64,000 nt of DNA from Nannochloris sp. 'desiccata' (lineage: Eukaryota; Chlorophyta; Trebouxiophyceae; Chlorellales; Chlorellaceae), in assembly GCA_019044685.2 (NCBI GenBank), contig JAGTXX020000017.1, positions 558,001 through 622,000 on the forward strand, written 5' to 3'. The stretch's first letter is position 1. The number at the start of each line of letters is the position of its first letter. Shown here piece after piece: positions 50,636-60,338 of this stretch. Below the pieces are notes generated by a model, which searched no databases, was not told the DNA's origin, and saw only the letters and a list, made by a program, of their open reading frames with translations. Position numbers and translations under genes: made by a program.

Positions 50636-52638
50636 TCAACATAAATTGTTGTCTAAACAGCGAGTCGCTGTAACTTGTGCAAACCCTGCTATATCTTCTA
50701 ACAGGTGACCGAAGAGCTCTGCCTGTCTACCTTGTACTCCAGCAGCAAGTTCATCAATTAATAAACATGCAATGCCTAAGGATTCAGCTGGTTGCAGCAT
50801 TCGTAATTTTCTCACTGCTCCAGCACCTTCGACAGAAATACCTCCCTGAAAGAAAAATTAATGTAGAAAAGAAAAGAAAAGCGTCAATTTTGATTTTCCA
50901 TTTTCATTCTTATTCCTTATCTATCTTTACTGAGAATAAGGAGGGCAATTAACTAATTGATAACTTACCGATCTCAGCATTCCAATAAACTCCATAGTAT
51001 TTTGATACTTCTTTTGAGCGTTAGCAAGCACTATATCTTTATTTTTATTGTTGTTGCCATTGCCACTATGTTTTTTATCAAATCCACCAGAGCGTCTTTT
51101 CTTATTACCACGAGCAGGGCTGCGTGATCTACTTCTACTACGAGATCTAGTGCGAGATCTATCACGCCTATCACTATTTCTACTACGGCGTCTATTGCGA
51201 CTACGACTCCGTGAAGGAGACCTCCTTCTGCCTCGATCCCTACCATCATAAGACCTTGACCTCGACCTTGACCTCGATCTTCCGGACCTAGAGCGTGAGC
51301 GGGACCTAGAAGAAGAACAAGAGCGTGAATGGTTTCTACGAGAACGATCTTTACTTCTATCTCTATTTCTATCCCTGCTTTTAGCTGTCTCCCTGTGTTG
51401 ACTTCTCTTACTATTTTCTTTCTTCCGCTCAAGTGATCTGCTGCGGGGCTCAACACCTGGAGGAACACGAGTCGGCATGGGTTTGATAATGCCGTTGGTA
51501 GCATCTATATCTAGTGGGCGATCATTTTGGTTGTGGTTATTATCCTGATGATGGGTAAGTGGAGCAGCAAACTGCCCTTTTTCATCTCCCACTGCTACCA
51601 CACTTACGACGTCTAATTTTCCTAGTAGAGTTCTCAAATAAGAATAACTAGGCTTGTCTGCAAACTCTAGTTTAGCTATATACTGGTTAATTTCTTTGAC
51701 AACTGGGGGGATAGGTAGTGCCTTGGAGAATAAGCGTTCTGGGTGGCTAATACACTCTTTCTTCCGCTCTTCTACAGACTCTTTCGCAGTTAGATTGCCA
51801 AGTGTTGCTGCCGCCACTGCTGGTGTTGTTGTTGCTCCAGTGATTTCTCCTCTGTCGACTCTCCAGGGCAATGTACCTTCAATCATCTCTACCAGCACAT
51901 AAAACCAACTCCAAAGATCGTCTCTACGTCCTAAATCTTTATCTTCATGAGCATTTAGAGAAGCATATGTGGTGCTGCCTCGGAATCCCGCATCCTGTCG
52001 AGGCGGCAACACTTCATTTTTTTCATCTAAATAGAGTCGCGCGAGGCCGAAATCTATAAGCATCCATGAACCGTCTTTAGCAGAAGTTGTGGAGTCTTCT
52101 AAAGCAAAGTTTGCAGGCTTGACATCGCGATGAATGAACCCTTCTTCATGAAAACCTTCAAGGGCGTTGAGGAGACCGGTAGCCAAGACTTTGACGTCTG
52201 TAAGTGGAGCGCACCCACCGTAATCCCGCTGTATTGTTTCTGCAAGATTACGGCCTAGTAATCGCATGACAAAAAAGTACAATCCGTTCTCTGAGCCGCT
52301 ATCGTGTAATTTGCACACATAACGGCAGCCTTGTAAATGTTGCAAGACTTTGAGCTCTGATTTCACTGTTCTCACGTCCCTACTTTTCTCTATTTTCAAC
52401 GCATACTGCAGTATGAAAGGCAACATAAAGGTCAAGAACCTTCCATGCTAGGTTTTTAAAGCTTCAAGCAGTTTACAAAAGTCAGCCCTGCAATTCGATC
52501 GCGTCCGAAACCTACCCGGCTGCTATCAGAAGCTTTCTCTACTTCATAAACTTCGGAAAATTGCCCTTCGCCTATTTTCCTCTTCACTACATACTCCTTG
52601 CCTATTGTTTCGCCTCGACCAAATACTTGCGACGGCAT
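50636..52638 (-). CDS. Casein kinase 1-family protein kinase with C-terminal RS domain
   Basis: Exons 52516-52638, 50969-52405 and 50636-50845 (phase 0) give 589 aa. The kinase domain (about residues 12-320) has GEGQFSEVYEV, Lys45 in YALKIEK, the loop IHRDVKPANFAL (Asp135), LIDFGLAR (Asp159) and GSTTYASLNAHEDKDLGRRD, placing it in the CK1/TTBK group. After a linker comes a long Arg-Ser-rich domain (about 390-490) with many RS repeats and an NKKRRSGGFDKKH basic patch. It ends in a helical tail (GGISVEGAGAVRKLR, LLIDELAAGVQGRQAEL). RS domains direct proteins to splicing speckles, so a nuclear, splicing-linked kinase is inferred. Confidence 0.88.
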
Positions 52639-52953
52639 CTCTTTTTTTTTTTATTATTATTTTAATAATAGTGTAGCATTGCCACAATAGTCGCTTATAA
52701 ACCGGTGTTGGTGCAAACGAATGTAGATAATTTAGTAAAAATCTCCTCTGAGGCAGGGGACCTTTACTAAAACAAATTTTAGAGCCAGCAGCTGCTGCTG
52801 AGAAAGTTTTGCTTGGGATAGAAAAGCCAATGCCTTCGGCTACAATGCAGTATATTTCAGATTTGGATAGTTTGTGAAATATAATATAATTAATGGGTAG
52901 TCCTAGCCCAGACCTCAAGCTTGCCTGTTAGATCACATCTTTAAAATTTAAAG
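52639..52953. promoter_or_regulatory. divergent region between the CK1-RS kinase and a UPF0729 gene
   Basis: 315 bp between start codons, with a T-rich stretch next to the kinase start. No coding sequence supported. Confidence 0.35.
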
Positions 52954-53463
52954 ATGGTTGTGGTACGTTGTCAGTGGTGCTTTGCAGCATATCTGAACCA
53001 ACAAAAGCACCTTAATCAAATCCTTTGAAACTCCTTTTTGCAGCTCTGTTTGGGTCCAGTGTGCGTGCCTCTTCATCTGCTCTTACCGTTCCTATTGGCA
53101 TTGGCTCACCAGCGAGGCTATTTTTTATTTATTAAGAGGGAATGGGTAACCTGGCAGTACTGGACGAATAAATTATTTGGGTAGGTTCTCTACAAGCAGT
53201 TTTTACTTGGAAAAGTTAGATAATTTATGTATGCAGTATTACTTTTCTGCACATGATTCTCACCGTCATTGCATTCATTTTCTTTTTATAGAAGCAGAAG
53301 CAAAGCAAAGAATGACCCACCTGAAGCAGAGCCATTGCAGAAGTGCCACACAGAGAACAAATCTCTAGAAGATAATGGGATAGCCGCTTCTCCAGCAGGG
53401 ACGAGTATAGAAGGCGGTAGCAGTGGACCGATAACTCGATCCATTATGAAGAAATTTACTTGA
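52954..53463 (+). CDS. UPF0729 (C18orf32-like) small membrane protein
   Basis: Exons 52954-52962 (9 nt, coding MVV), 53044-53180 and 53292-53463 join in phase to 105 aa. The N-terminus is hydrophobic with conserved Cys/Pro (LCLGPVCVPLHLLLPFLLAL), followed by a short aromatic stretch ending WTNKLFG and a polar tail. This layout matches UPF0729/C18orf32, an ER and lipid-droplet protein in animals. Identification rests on the N-terminal half. The 9-nt first exon is supported by a good donor (GTG|GTACGT) and by the family's MV(C/V) start. Confidence 0.6.
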
Positions 53464-53624
53464 TTCATATTTAGTATGAATAATATTTACATTGTACACA
53501 TTTTAGAATCTATGTTTTAATTGAACGAAGAACCGTTTATACAAGAGAGTTTAAGAGCCAAAAGAAAGTTTTTAGTCAAGGAAAGTCAAGAAAACATGGC
53601 ACCGGGTGGTGACAATGATTAAGA

Positions 53625-55154
53625 TTAAGATGGCGGAGCTTGAGGTGACGGTGGGTTAAAAAGCAGTTCATCAGGTTCCGCAACTCGTGATCGTTGCATT
53701 GGGCCAGGACTATTACGCTCCTGAGTTGGTCCACTACTTTCGGGCCTTGGTGCTGGCCGTCTGGGAGATGGCTGAGCTGCTGAGCCACGGGGTTGCTGCT
53801 GCTGCTGCTGCTGTTGAGAAGCAAGCATGGTATTATCTTGCCTGGATGCAAACGGTGGAGGCTGGCGAGTAGTACGACGACCTGATGATGCAGGCGGTGG
53901 TGGTGCTGCTCCTACATATTGCCGCTGTTGTTGTTGCTGCTGCCGTGTAGGTGGTGCAGGTCTTCCAATCGTCTCATACTCTTGTTGCTGCCATCGTTGA
54001 TCTGGCTGGAGAGCTTGTGTATAGGAAGTAGAACTTGGTGGAGGAAGAGCCATTGGCTTCCGAGGAGGTGCCCTTCTCCTACCTTGCTGCTGCTGCTGTG
54101 GTGGTGGTGGTGGCTGTCCTCGCCTTTGCTGCGGAGGAGGTTGCTGTGCGCTCACTTCTGCCGTAATAGGCTTGGGCAGTCTCTGTCCATAATACTTTTC
54201 ATATTCTGAAGCATGTTGCTGATACCAAGCAGCATAGGCAGGGTCGCTACGATACGCTTCTTCAGATCCAGCAGCGCCAAATGCACCATTACCACCAGTG
54301 CCACTAAAACGGCCTTCTTCTTCAACTCCCGCCACGGCATTCACTAGAGCACTAACATATTCTGAAATCCATCCATCGTTCTCTTTTACAGCCCTGCGTT
54401 CAGCTCCATATTTTACTATCGTTTTCATAGGCCCCACAGCGACGATATCTTGCCATCCTAGAGTATAACAACTTAATAAAGACTGAGGGATAGAAGGAAG
54501 CCCCAAGGCGTCATACCGAATGCTTACTACTTGCCCGTTATCAGGGTTGAATATATAATCTCTGACTTTGCCAAGTGATGTTCCATCTTCTGTTTGTACT
54601 TCTGTACCTACCATGCGGATATAGCCGTACGTTTCGTCCGCTGGAGGATCCAAAAGAGCGCTTTCATCGTGAACAAGAACCACATCACCGATTTGGCGCA
54701 AGCTAGATATTAATACATGGTCAGTGTTACTGGCAGCGATAGAAGTTATGCCTTGACGGAGATAGACTGAGACAACTTCTAATCGAGCAGGATCTACAAA
54801 TAACTGATTGACGTAGCCTAGGCGTTTGCCAGAAGTGCGAGTGATTACTTCCTTGTCCATGATTAAAGAGCGGGGTAAATAAACATCGTCAGAAGAAGGA
54901 GGTTCCCTTCTTAGTACTGGACCAGGGGCTGGTGCAGAGGGAGAAGGAGCGGTGCCTGCATATTGGCGAGAAGGAGGAGGAGCTGCACGAGAGCTGGGCT
55001 GTTGCTGCTGCCTTGGGGGACGACGGGGTGCTTCACCGGCGGCAATACCTGGTTCAGAAAAAGCTCGGCATAGAGGCAACGCAGCTCTTTCCTGCACTCT
55101 GATTGTACTGTTTGGTGCCAACCGGCTGGAGAAGAGACCCGTGCGGGCGTGCAT
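53625..55154 (-). CDS. PRC-barrel domain protein with Gln/Pro-rich tail, probably plastid
   Basis: Intronless, 509 aa. Residues 1 to about 90 are Arg/Ser/Pro-rich, like a transit peptide. Two PRC-barrel units follow: MDKEVITRTSGKRLGYVNQL (about 99-118) through ISSLRQIGDVVLVHDES, then MVGTEVQTEDGTSLGKVRDY through WQDIVAVGPMKTIVKYGAE. This arrangement matches the plant and cyanobacterial PRC-barrel proteins of photosynthetic organisms. From about residue 330 the protein is low-complexity with poly-Gln tracts (CAG/CAA runs near 53790-53815), Pro, Ser and Arg. Function unknown; the RimM-like barrel suggests an RNA or protein contact. Confidence 0.82.
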   Translation of the reverse strand: MHARTGLFSSRLAPNSTIRVQERAALPLCRAFSEPGIAAGEAPRRPPRQQQQPSSRAAPPPSRQYAGTAPSPSAPAPGPVLRREPPSSDDVYLPRSLIMDKEVITRTSGKRLGYVNQLFVDPARLEVVSVYLRQGITSIAASNTDHVLISSLRQIGDVVLVHDESALLDPPADETYGYIRMVGTEVQTEDGTSLGKVRDYIFNPDNGQVVSIRYDALGLPSIPQSLLSCYTLGWQDIVAVGPMKTIVKYGAERRAVKENDGWISEYVSALVNAVAGVEEEGRFSGTGGNGAFGAAGSEEAYRSDPAYAAWYQQHASEYEKYYGQRLPKPITAEVSAQQPPPQQRRGQPPPPPQQQQQGRRRAPPRKPMALPPPSSTSYTQALQPDQRWQQQEYETIGRPAPPTRQQQQQQRQYVGAAPPPPASSGRRTTRQPPPFASRQDNTMLASQQQQQQQQPRGSAAQPSPRRPAPRPESSGPTQERNSPGPMQRSRVAEPDELLFNPPSPQAPPS

Positions 55155-55434
55155 GGAGCCTGAGTAGTCCAGCCGCAGTATCTCGATTCGCGATGTCTTA
55201 TAGATTCGAAAGTTCAGTATCTTGATTCGAGGTCCTAGCTCGCAATGTTAACTACCCGATTATTTTAAATATTTTAGAATTGAAAATATTCAAATTACAT
55301 TCCGGAAGCAAGGAAATTAATGCTTCGAAATCTGGGCAAGTCAGAGTACTTCAAATTTGAAGCCACATATTTGACTGTGCTATATTTTCCCATCATAAAT
55401 TTAAAAATCTGACATAATTGCGTGGATCACGAGG

Positions 55435-56692
55435 ATGCCGTGCGTCCTTTTAGAACCCGAGGCTCAGGGTTCTGAGATGATCTTGCTCCCTCATGAGACA
55501 AAGCCACAGCAGGTTTTAGGCAATGTAAGCAAGCTATTTAAAGCGGATTTGAAAGAACAAATCGAACGAGATCAGCCGATCAGTTATTATAGTGTTGGTG
55601 GTTCTTCACTTAAAAAGTGTGGTCGTTCCTCTCCTACCGCCCCCCTGTTATTGTTCTTATACCCTATTTTTCTCTTTGCAGGGAGCATGCTATTCCAAGA
55701 AACTAGAAAAGGGATTGCAACTATACTGGCAACAGTCGCAATTAGAAGCTGGGACTCACAATCCTCTCGCCAGTAAACTCCTAGGAAGCAATATCAATGG
55801 GGATGTCGTGGCCACAATGAATGATGAGGATACTTTGCAAAAAGCTCTTGATAGATTACAATCTCCTAGGGCTCGTAATAACACTGAAACCATAGAGATA
55901 TCTACTACTGTTCCATGGGATTCTCTCCCAGTAGAGATTCTAGGGAACATCGTGCGGTTGTTAGGTAGGAACCCCAAGCACGCCCGTTGTTTTAGTCAAG
56001 TATGTACTTCTTGGAGAGCTTCAGTAGCCTCAGAGACATGTTCGTTGAAGGAATTAGACTTTAAAACATTGAGATTAATAACTCTAGAAAATGACAACAG
56101 GAGTACTAGTTATTTAGAAAAGACAAAGAAGCGTGGAATAGACCTCCCATGGATTGTGGACAAGGCGGCAAGTGCCTCCAACATGGCAGCATCGATCCTT
56201 TCAGCGAGATTTTATCAATTACAAGGCTTAGAAAAGGAGTCGAAAAAGCAATGGATGCGTGCTGCTCGTATGGGCCATCCAGAAGCTTGTTGGAGGCTCG
56301 GCGTTGCTTATTATCATGGGGAAGGAGCCTTGACAGTTCAACAAGATAGCGAAGAAGCTCTCTTTTGGCTGAATAAAGCTGCAAAAACACTTCTTGCATC
56401 AGTACAGGATCTAGAAAACTCGAATCTTACTAGTAATAATGACAATAATAATAGCGAAATAACCCCTAGGCAGCTTCATTTTACCTCTGGACATAGCGTT
56501 TTAATGTCAGATAGCTTGTCGACGTTGGCACTCAAAGAGGCCTCTCATATTTTAGGTGTTCTTCACTTGGATGGTGATGCTACGAAACAAGATTCAGGGG
56601 TAGCTATAAAGTGGTTGCAAATCGCAGAGATGTGTGGGTGTAATGAAGCTGGAAGGATGCTGCAAAGTCTCTTCAGAAGCGGACAATATTGA
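55435..56692 (+). CDS. F-box protein with Sel1-like repeats
   Basis: Exon 2 (55682-56692) is secure. Exon 1 starts at the ATG at 55435 and reads MPCVLLEPEAQGSEMILLP; its end is uncertain. The only donor keeping frame with the CAG at 55681 is AGT|GTTGGT at 55593/55594, which is weak. With it the protein is about 390 aa. The F-box lies in VPWDSLPVEILGNIVRLLGR through CFSQVCTSWRASV. Sel1-type alpha repeats follow (KKQWMRAARMGHPEACWRLG, EASHILGVLHLDGDATKQDS). Likely the substrate-recognition subunit of an SCF ubiquitin ligase. Confidence 0.78.
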
Positions 56693-56954
56693 GAATTTAT
56701 TCAAACTCGTGTTGCCTTAAATGATATTGTGGTACTATAATTTCGATTTATCTGTACATTTCGTTTACATTTACCTTATTACTTCTGTTCAAAAAGCATG
56801 ATACCGTCACGTAATTTTTTCTGAACATTGGCTAATGCCACTACTAATTGTAAAACTGCAAATTTTTGAATAGAAAAGTTATAAAGAAAGAAAGGCGTGG
56901 TGAGGTTGCGGAGGGACGGATGGACATTAAAGGGTTATTTTCTCAAGGGAAAGA

Positions 56955-57170
56955 ATGAATAAAACTCACCTTCTGCAAAATTATGCTGGCTTTGACGCAA
57001 ATTGGGTGAGACTAATGCACCAAACCATTCTAAAGGGTCGCCTACCGGGAGAGACTCCTCATGAATCGTCCTATTTATATCACAAAAAGCCAGAGCGGGA
57101 TCAATTAGAAGAACAGTCTGCTATGGAGGTGTTTGAAAAAAGAATAAAAAGGAAACTTCATCAAGATTAA
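56955..57170 (+). CDS. Small conserved-looking ORF, 71 aa, function unknown
   Basis: Single ORF from the ATG at 56955. The sequence is rich in charged and aromatic residues (NYAGFDANWVRLMHQTILKG, then SSYLYHKKPERDQLEEQ) and ends in a basic helix (FEKRIKRKLHQD). No hydrophobic segment. Its stop is 9 bp from the stop of the opposite-strand VMA22-like gene. Composition looks coding, but no family is recognised. Confidence 0.45.
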   Translation: MNKTHLLQNYAGFDANWVRLMHQTILKGRLPGETPHESSYLYHKKPERDQLEEQSAMEVFEKRIKRKLHQD

Positions 57171-57179
57171 TTCAAAATC

Positions 57180-57706
57180 TCACCCTTCTCGCTCAAAATC
57201 GCAACCATATTTAGCTCCTAATTGAGCGATAATGTCGCCTTCGCTATCATTCATTGCTGTTTCCGATGATTTGCTAGAAGACGGGGCAGCGGCAGAATTT
57301 TTATTTTGTGGTAACTTAGAAAAGCTAGCTACTCTAATTACCTCTAATTCGTCATCGACTGCATTATCATATGTAAAAGTTAGTACGAAATGCAGTCATA
57401 AATGCTAAAAGAAGAACTTTTATTTTTCAAAACGCACGTTGAAGAAGTCTTGTCGTGGCCGTCATTGTCGCCGGTACCTGCAATAGGGACACTCTCTCTG
57501 CTCCCATTGCATACCGAGCAGATGATAATTGCATAAACCCTGTTCGCATTAGCTCTCCTAGCTGTTGTTGCAATGCTAGGTACTCCTGCAAGTAAATAAA
57601 ATTGATCTCGGATCAGATATAATCAATGCAATTGCAGATGATGAACGATTTAACTTGCCTGCACAGCATTCAAAGATGTGCGGAAGGCAGCTTCTTTATC
57701 TCCCAT
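57180..57706 (-). CDS. VMA22/CCDC115-like V-ATPase assembly factor
   Basis: Exons 57659-57706, 57438-57585 and 57180-57358 join in phase to 124 aa. The first intron (57586-57658) has a GC-AG border (CAG|GCAAGT) and the second uses AAC|GTGCGT. The N-terminal helix (YLALQQQLGELMRTGFMQLS) leads to SSARYAMGAERVSLLQ, which closely resembles LSLAKARYAMGAKSVGPLQ-type sequence in animal CCDC115. The C-terminus has the short helix DIIAQLGAKYGCDFE. Vma22 acts in the ER during assembly of the V-ATPase membrane sector. Shorter than animal CCDC115 (about 180 aa). Confidence 0.72.
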
Positions 57707-58060
57707 TGTGCTAGTATTTAAAATAATGCTTTAAACAGCCTGTAAATACCTGACATTAGTTTACAACCCAGCCTCTCACAAATTTGAACTTGAAGTTCAT
57801 TTTGAAGAGTGCTTGCAAGGCAAGAAGCTGGAGGGCACCCAGCAAAGCTGCCAGTGAAGCGCATTGCTTCAAAAGATGGCTATGTCTCTTTGCTGCCCAG
57901 AGTATCTTGGAAAAGAAATAAATGCCTAAAACCCTTGGAACAAGAGCAGAAAAGTTCTGACAGAGGAGCCCTGGCTGAAGAAAATGTAAGCTATTTCCGT
58001 CACAATTTGCGGCCATTTTAACTAGTTATTTATCTATGGTTTTCCAATTTTCTATTTATT
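57707..58060. promoter_or_regulatory. divergent region between VMA22 and the Deg protease
   Basis: 354 bp. An ATG-initiated 86-codon minus-strand frame (57756-58016) is hydrophobic, but has no splice path to the VMA22 exon and no family resemblance. Confidence 0.35.
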
Positions 58061-59956
58061 ATGTATCCTCGCATAATAATATCGCGCCAGAGCAGCTTTG
58101 GGCTCTTTACAACTCCCCAACTAAACACTCTGTCTTGTCTCAGCCGCCGTTCCTATTCTCTTATTCATTATTTCCGCAGCAAAATGTCAAGCCCAGAGCT
58201 CTCCCCCAAGCATCCTGAAGTCTACAGCAAATCTTCAGGCCCATTTTCTACCTACAGCCTCGGAATGGGGCCATTTACTGATGAAGCTGAGACTGAAGCT
58301 GAAGCGACCACACCTCCGAAAGTCGGCTCTTCTACTGTCGCTACTGAAAATAATCATGCTTCTGATTCTGCCACGCCACTAGTCATGGAGAAGCAACCTA
58401 CTGCCATGGACCTTCTTCAAGACCAAGATTTCATTCTTGACCCCTCGACGCCCGCCACCCCTAAACACCGACATGCAGAAAAACAAATGTTACAAGGGCC
58501 TGCCGCTCAAGTTTTGAAACGCCACATGGACGCAGTCGTTAAAGTTTTCACTACCCACACAAAACCAAACTTTGAGCTTCCTTGGCAATCTCAACAACAA
58601 ACTGGAAGCAAGTCAACTGGCTTTGCCGTCACTTGGAACGGTGAACGACATATTTTAACAAATGCCCACAGCGTGACCTATGGCTCCCAAGTACAATTAA
58701 AAAGACGTGGAGATGATGAACGTTTTCAAGCACGTGTTCTTGCTGTAGGTACAGAATGCGACGTCGCTTTGCTTGATGTCGAGGATGAAGAATTTTGGAG
58801 AGACATATCCCCTTTAGAGCTTAGTAGCACGCTCCCGGAGCTGCAGCAATCTTTATGTGTGTTGGGTTTCCCAATTGGTGGTGATAGTCTGGCTATATCA
58901 GCTGGTGTGGTGAGCAGAGTGGGCATGACTATGTATTCCTTTGGTTGTACTTCTCTGTTAGCTGTACAAACTGATGCCGCAATCAACAGCGGCAACAGTG
59001 GTGGGCCTGTTCTCGACACAGAAGGTAAATGCGTTGGTCTTGCCTTCCAAGCGCTTACAGGAGATGCTCAGAGTATTGGCTACGTGATTCCTACTTCTGT
59101 GGTACGTCACTTTTTACAAGATGTACATCGCAATGGACGATTCACTGGGTTCCCCGCTTTAAACATTAGTTGGCAAGAGCTTGATAGCAAAGCTTTAAAG
59201 AAAGCCTATGGATTGGGACCTCATCAAAAAGGTGTTCTAGTACGGAAAGTTGTTAAAGCCTCCAATGAAGCCTCCTGCCTGCAAAAAGATGATGTGCTTT
59301 TGAAGATTGGCGGACTTACTGTCGGCGGCGATGGAACAGTGCCCTTTAGGCACGGCGAGCGTGTGGATTTTAAGTTCATTATCACAAACAAGTTTGTTGG
59401 AGACAACGTAGACTTGGAAATATTGAGAAATGGGGAAAAGAGGACGATTTCTGTGACCTTGCAGCCCTACCAACACCTTGTCCCTCCTCATTTGGCTGAA
59501 GTAAAGCCTTCTTACTTTATGTTTGGTGGCTTGGTGTTTACAGCATGTTCTGACCCGTATTTGGTGCAACGCTACGGTTCTTTGAGTAATTCTCCAGTCA
59601 GGTTGATGGCTAAGACTTTCTACGGTACCAAGGAGACGTCGGATGAAGAGGTTGTGGTCCTTTCAAATATTTTAGCCTGTTCAGCAACTGTAGGGTACGA
59701 TTCTACTCTGGGATTAAAGGATTCTGCGGTTTTAGCATTGAACGGCGAGAAAATCAAGAGCTTGGCGCACTTGGCACGCTTGATTACTGCATGCAAAGAA
59801 CAATTTTTGCGCTTTGATATGGAGGCCGGTGGCAAAGTTATTGTGGTGGAGACTGAAGTAGCGAAGAAATGCACTGAAGATGTGATGGAGCAGCATAACA
59901 TGAATAGTTCAATGAGTAAAGACGTGAAATTGTCGCTGGAGGAGATAGAAGAGTAG
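58061..59956 (+). CDS. Deg/HtrA-family serine protease (plant Deg type, PDZ-containing)
   Basis: ATP-independent serine endoprotease. Intronless, 631 aa. Residues 1 to about 41 resemble an organelle presequence (MYPRIIISRQSSFGLFTTPQ); Met42 is an alternative start. A Thr/Glu-rich linker precedes the trypsin-like domain with catalytic His203 (LTNAHSV), Asp234 (ECDVALLDV) and Ser313 (NSGNSGGPV). A PDZ domain (about 350-460) follows, with KGVLVRKVVKASNEASCLQK, and a second degenerate PDZ-like C-terminal domain as in plant Deg2/Deg9/Deg10 proteins. Organelle location depends on the start used. Confidence 0.93.
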   Translation: MYPRIIISRQSSFGLFTTPQLNTLSCLSRRSYSLIHYFRSKMSSPELSPKHPEVYSKSSGPFSTYSLGMGPFTDEAETEAEATTPPKVGSSTVATENNHASDSATPLVMEKQPTAMDLLQDQDFILDPSTPATPKHRHAEKQMLQGPAAQVLKRHMDAVVKVFTTHTKPNFELPWQSQQQTGSKSTGFAVTWNGERHILTNAHSVTYGSQVQLKRRGDDERFQARVLAVGTECDVALLDVEDEEFWRDISPLELSSTLPELQQSLCVLGFPIGGDSLAISAGVVSRVGMTMYSFGCTSLLAVQTDAAINSGNSGGPVLDTEGKCVGLAFQALTGDAQSIGYVIPTSVVRHFLQDVHRNGRFTGFPALNISWQELDSKALKKAYGLGPHQKGVLVRKVVKASNEASCLQKDDVLLKIGGLTVGGDGTVPFRHGERVDFKFIITNKFVGDNVDLEILRNGEKRTISVTLQPYQHLVPPHLAEVKPSYFMFGGLVFTACSDPYLVQRYGSLSNSPVRLMAKTFYGTKETSDEEVVVLSNILACSATVGYDSTLGLKDSAVLALNGEKIKSLAHLARLITACKEQFLRFDMEAGGKVIVVETEVAKKCTEDVMEQHNMNSSMSKDVKLSLEEIEE

Positions 59957-60338
59957 AGCAGAGAGTGAAGTATGAGCGTTTTCAAGAGAGGAGGAGAGTG
60001 AGTGACTCTCAGAGTCGAGTAGAAAAAGAAACATTTTTTATGTCTTGTATATATATATATAATGTAATGCATGCGTTTTGCCTTAAAGCGCAGACTGTAA
60101 ATCAATGTAATATCGTTCTTTTAGCCTGCCGAGAACAGTGATAGAGCTATAGAAAGCGGTCAAAGTTTCAGAAGCAAAAGAAATGCAGAAAAGTTCGCAG
60201 CTTGAAAGTTTGAAAAGAGGGCTGAAACCCTGCAGGAATGGCATAAATTTAAAAGTATAAGAGCTTGATAACTTACATATCAAGTACAGTGGCCGCAGCG
60301 TGGTAAATAAGCCTCCTTTTCCTTGAAAGCACGCAACT
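59957..60338. other. intergenic spacer with TA repeat
   Basis: 382 bp between two plus-strand genes. A (TA)n run lies at about 60049-60061. No ORF supported. Confidence 0.5.

Noticed and set aside
55180..55260. repeated gattcga segments resembling a tRNA T-loop
   Set aside because: No cloverleaf, acceptor stem or anticodon arm could be built around them; no tRNA found elsewhere either.
57756..58016. 86-codon ATG frame on the minus strand upstream of VMA22
   Set aside because: Hydrophobic, but no splice route leads in frame to the VMA22 exon and no homology was recognised; more likely promoter sequence.
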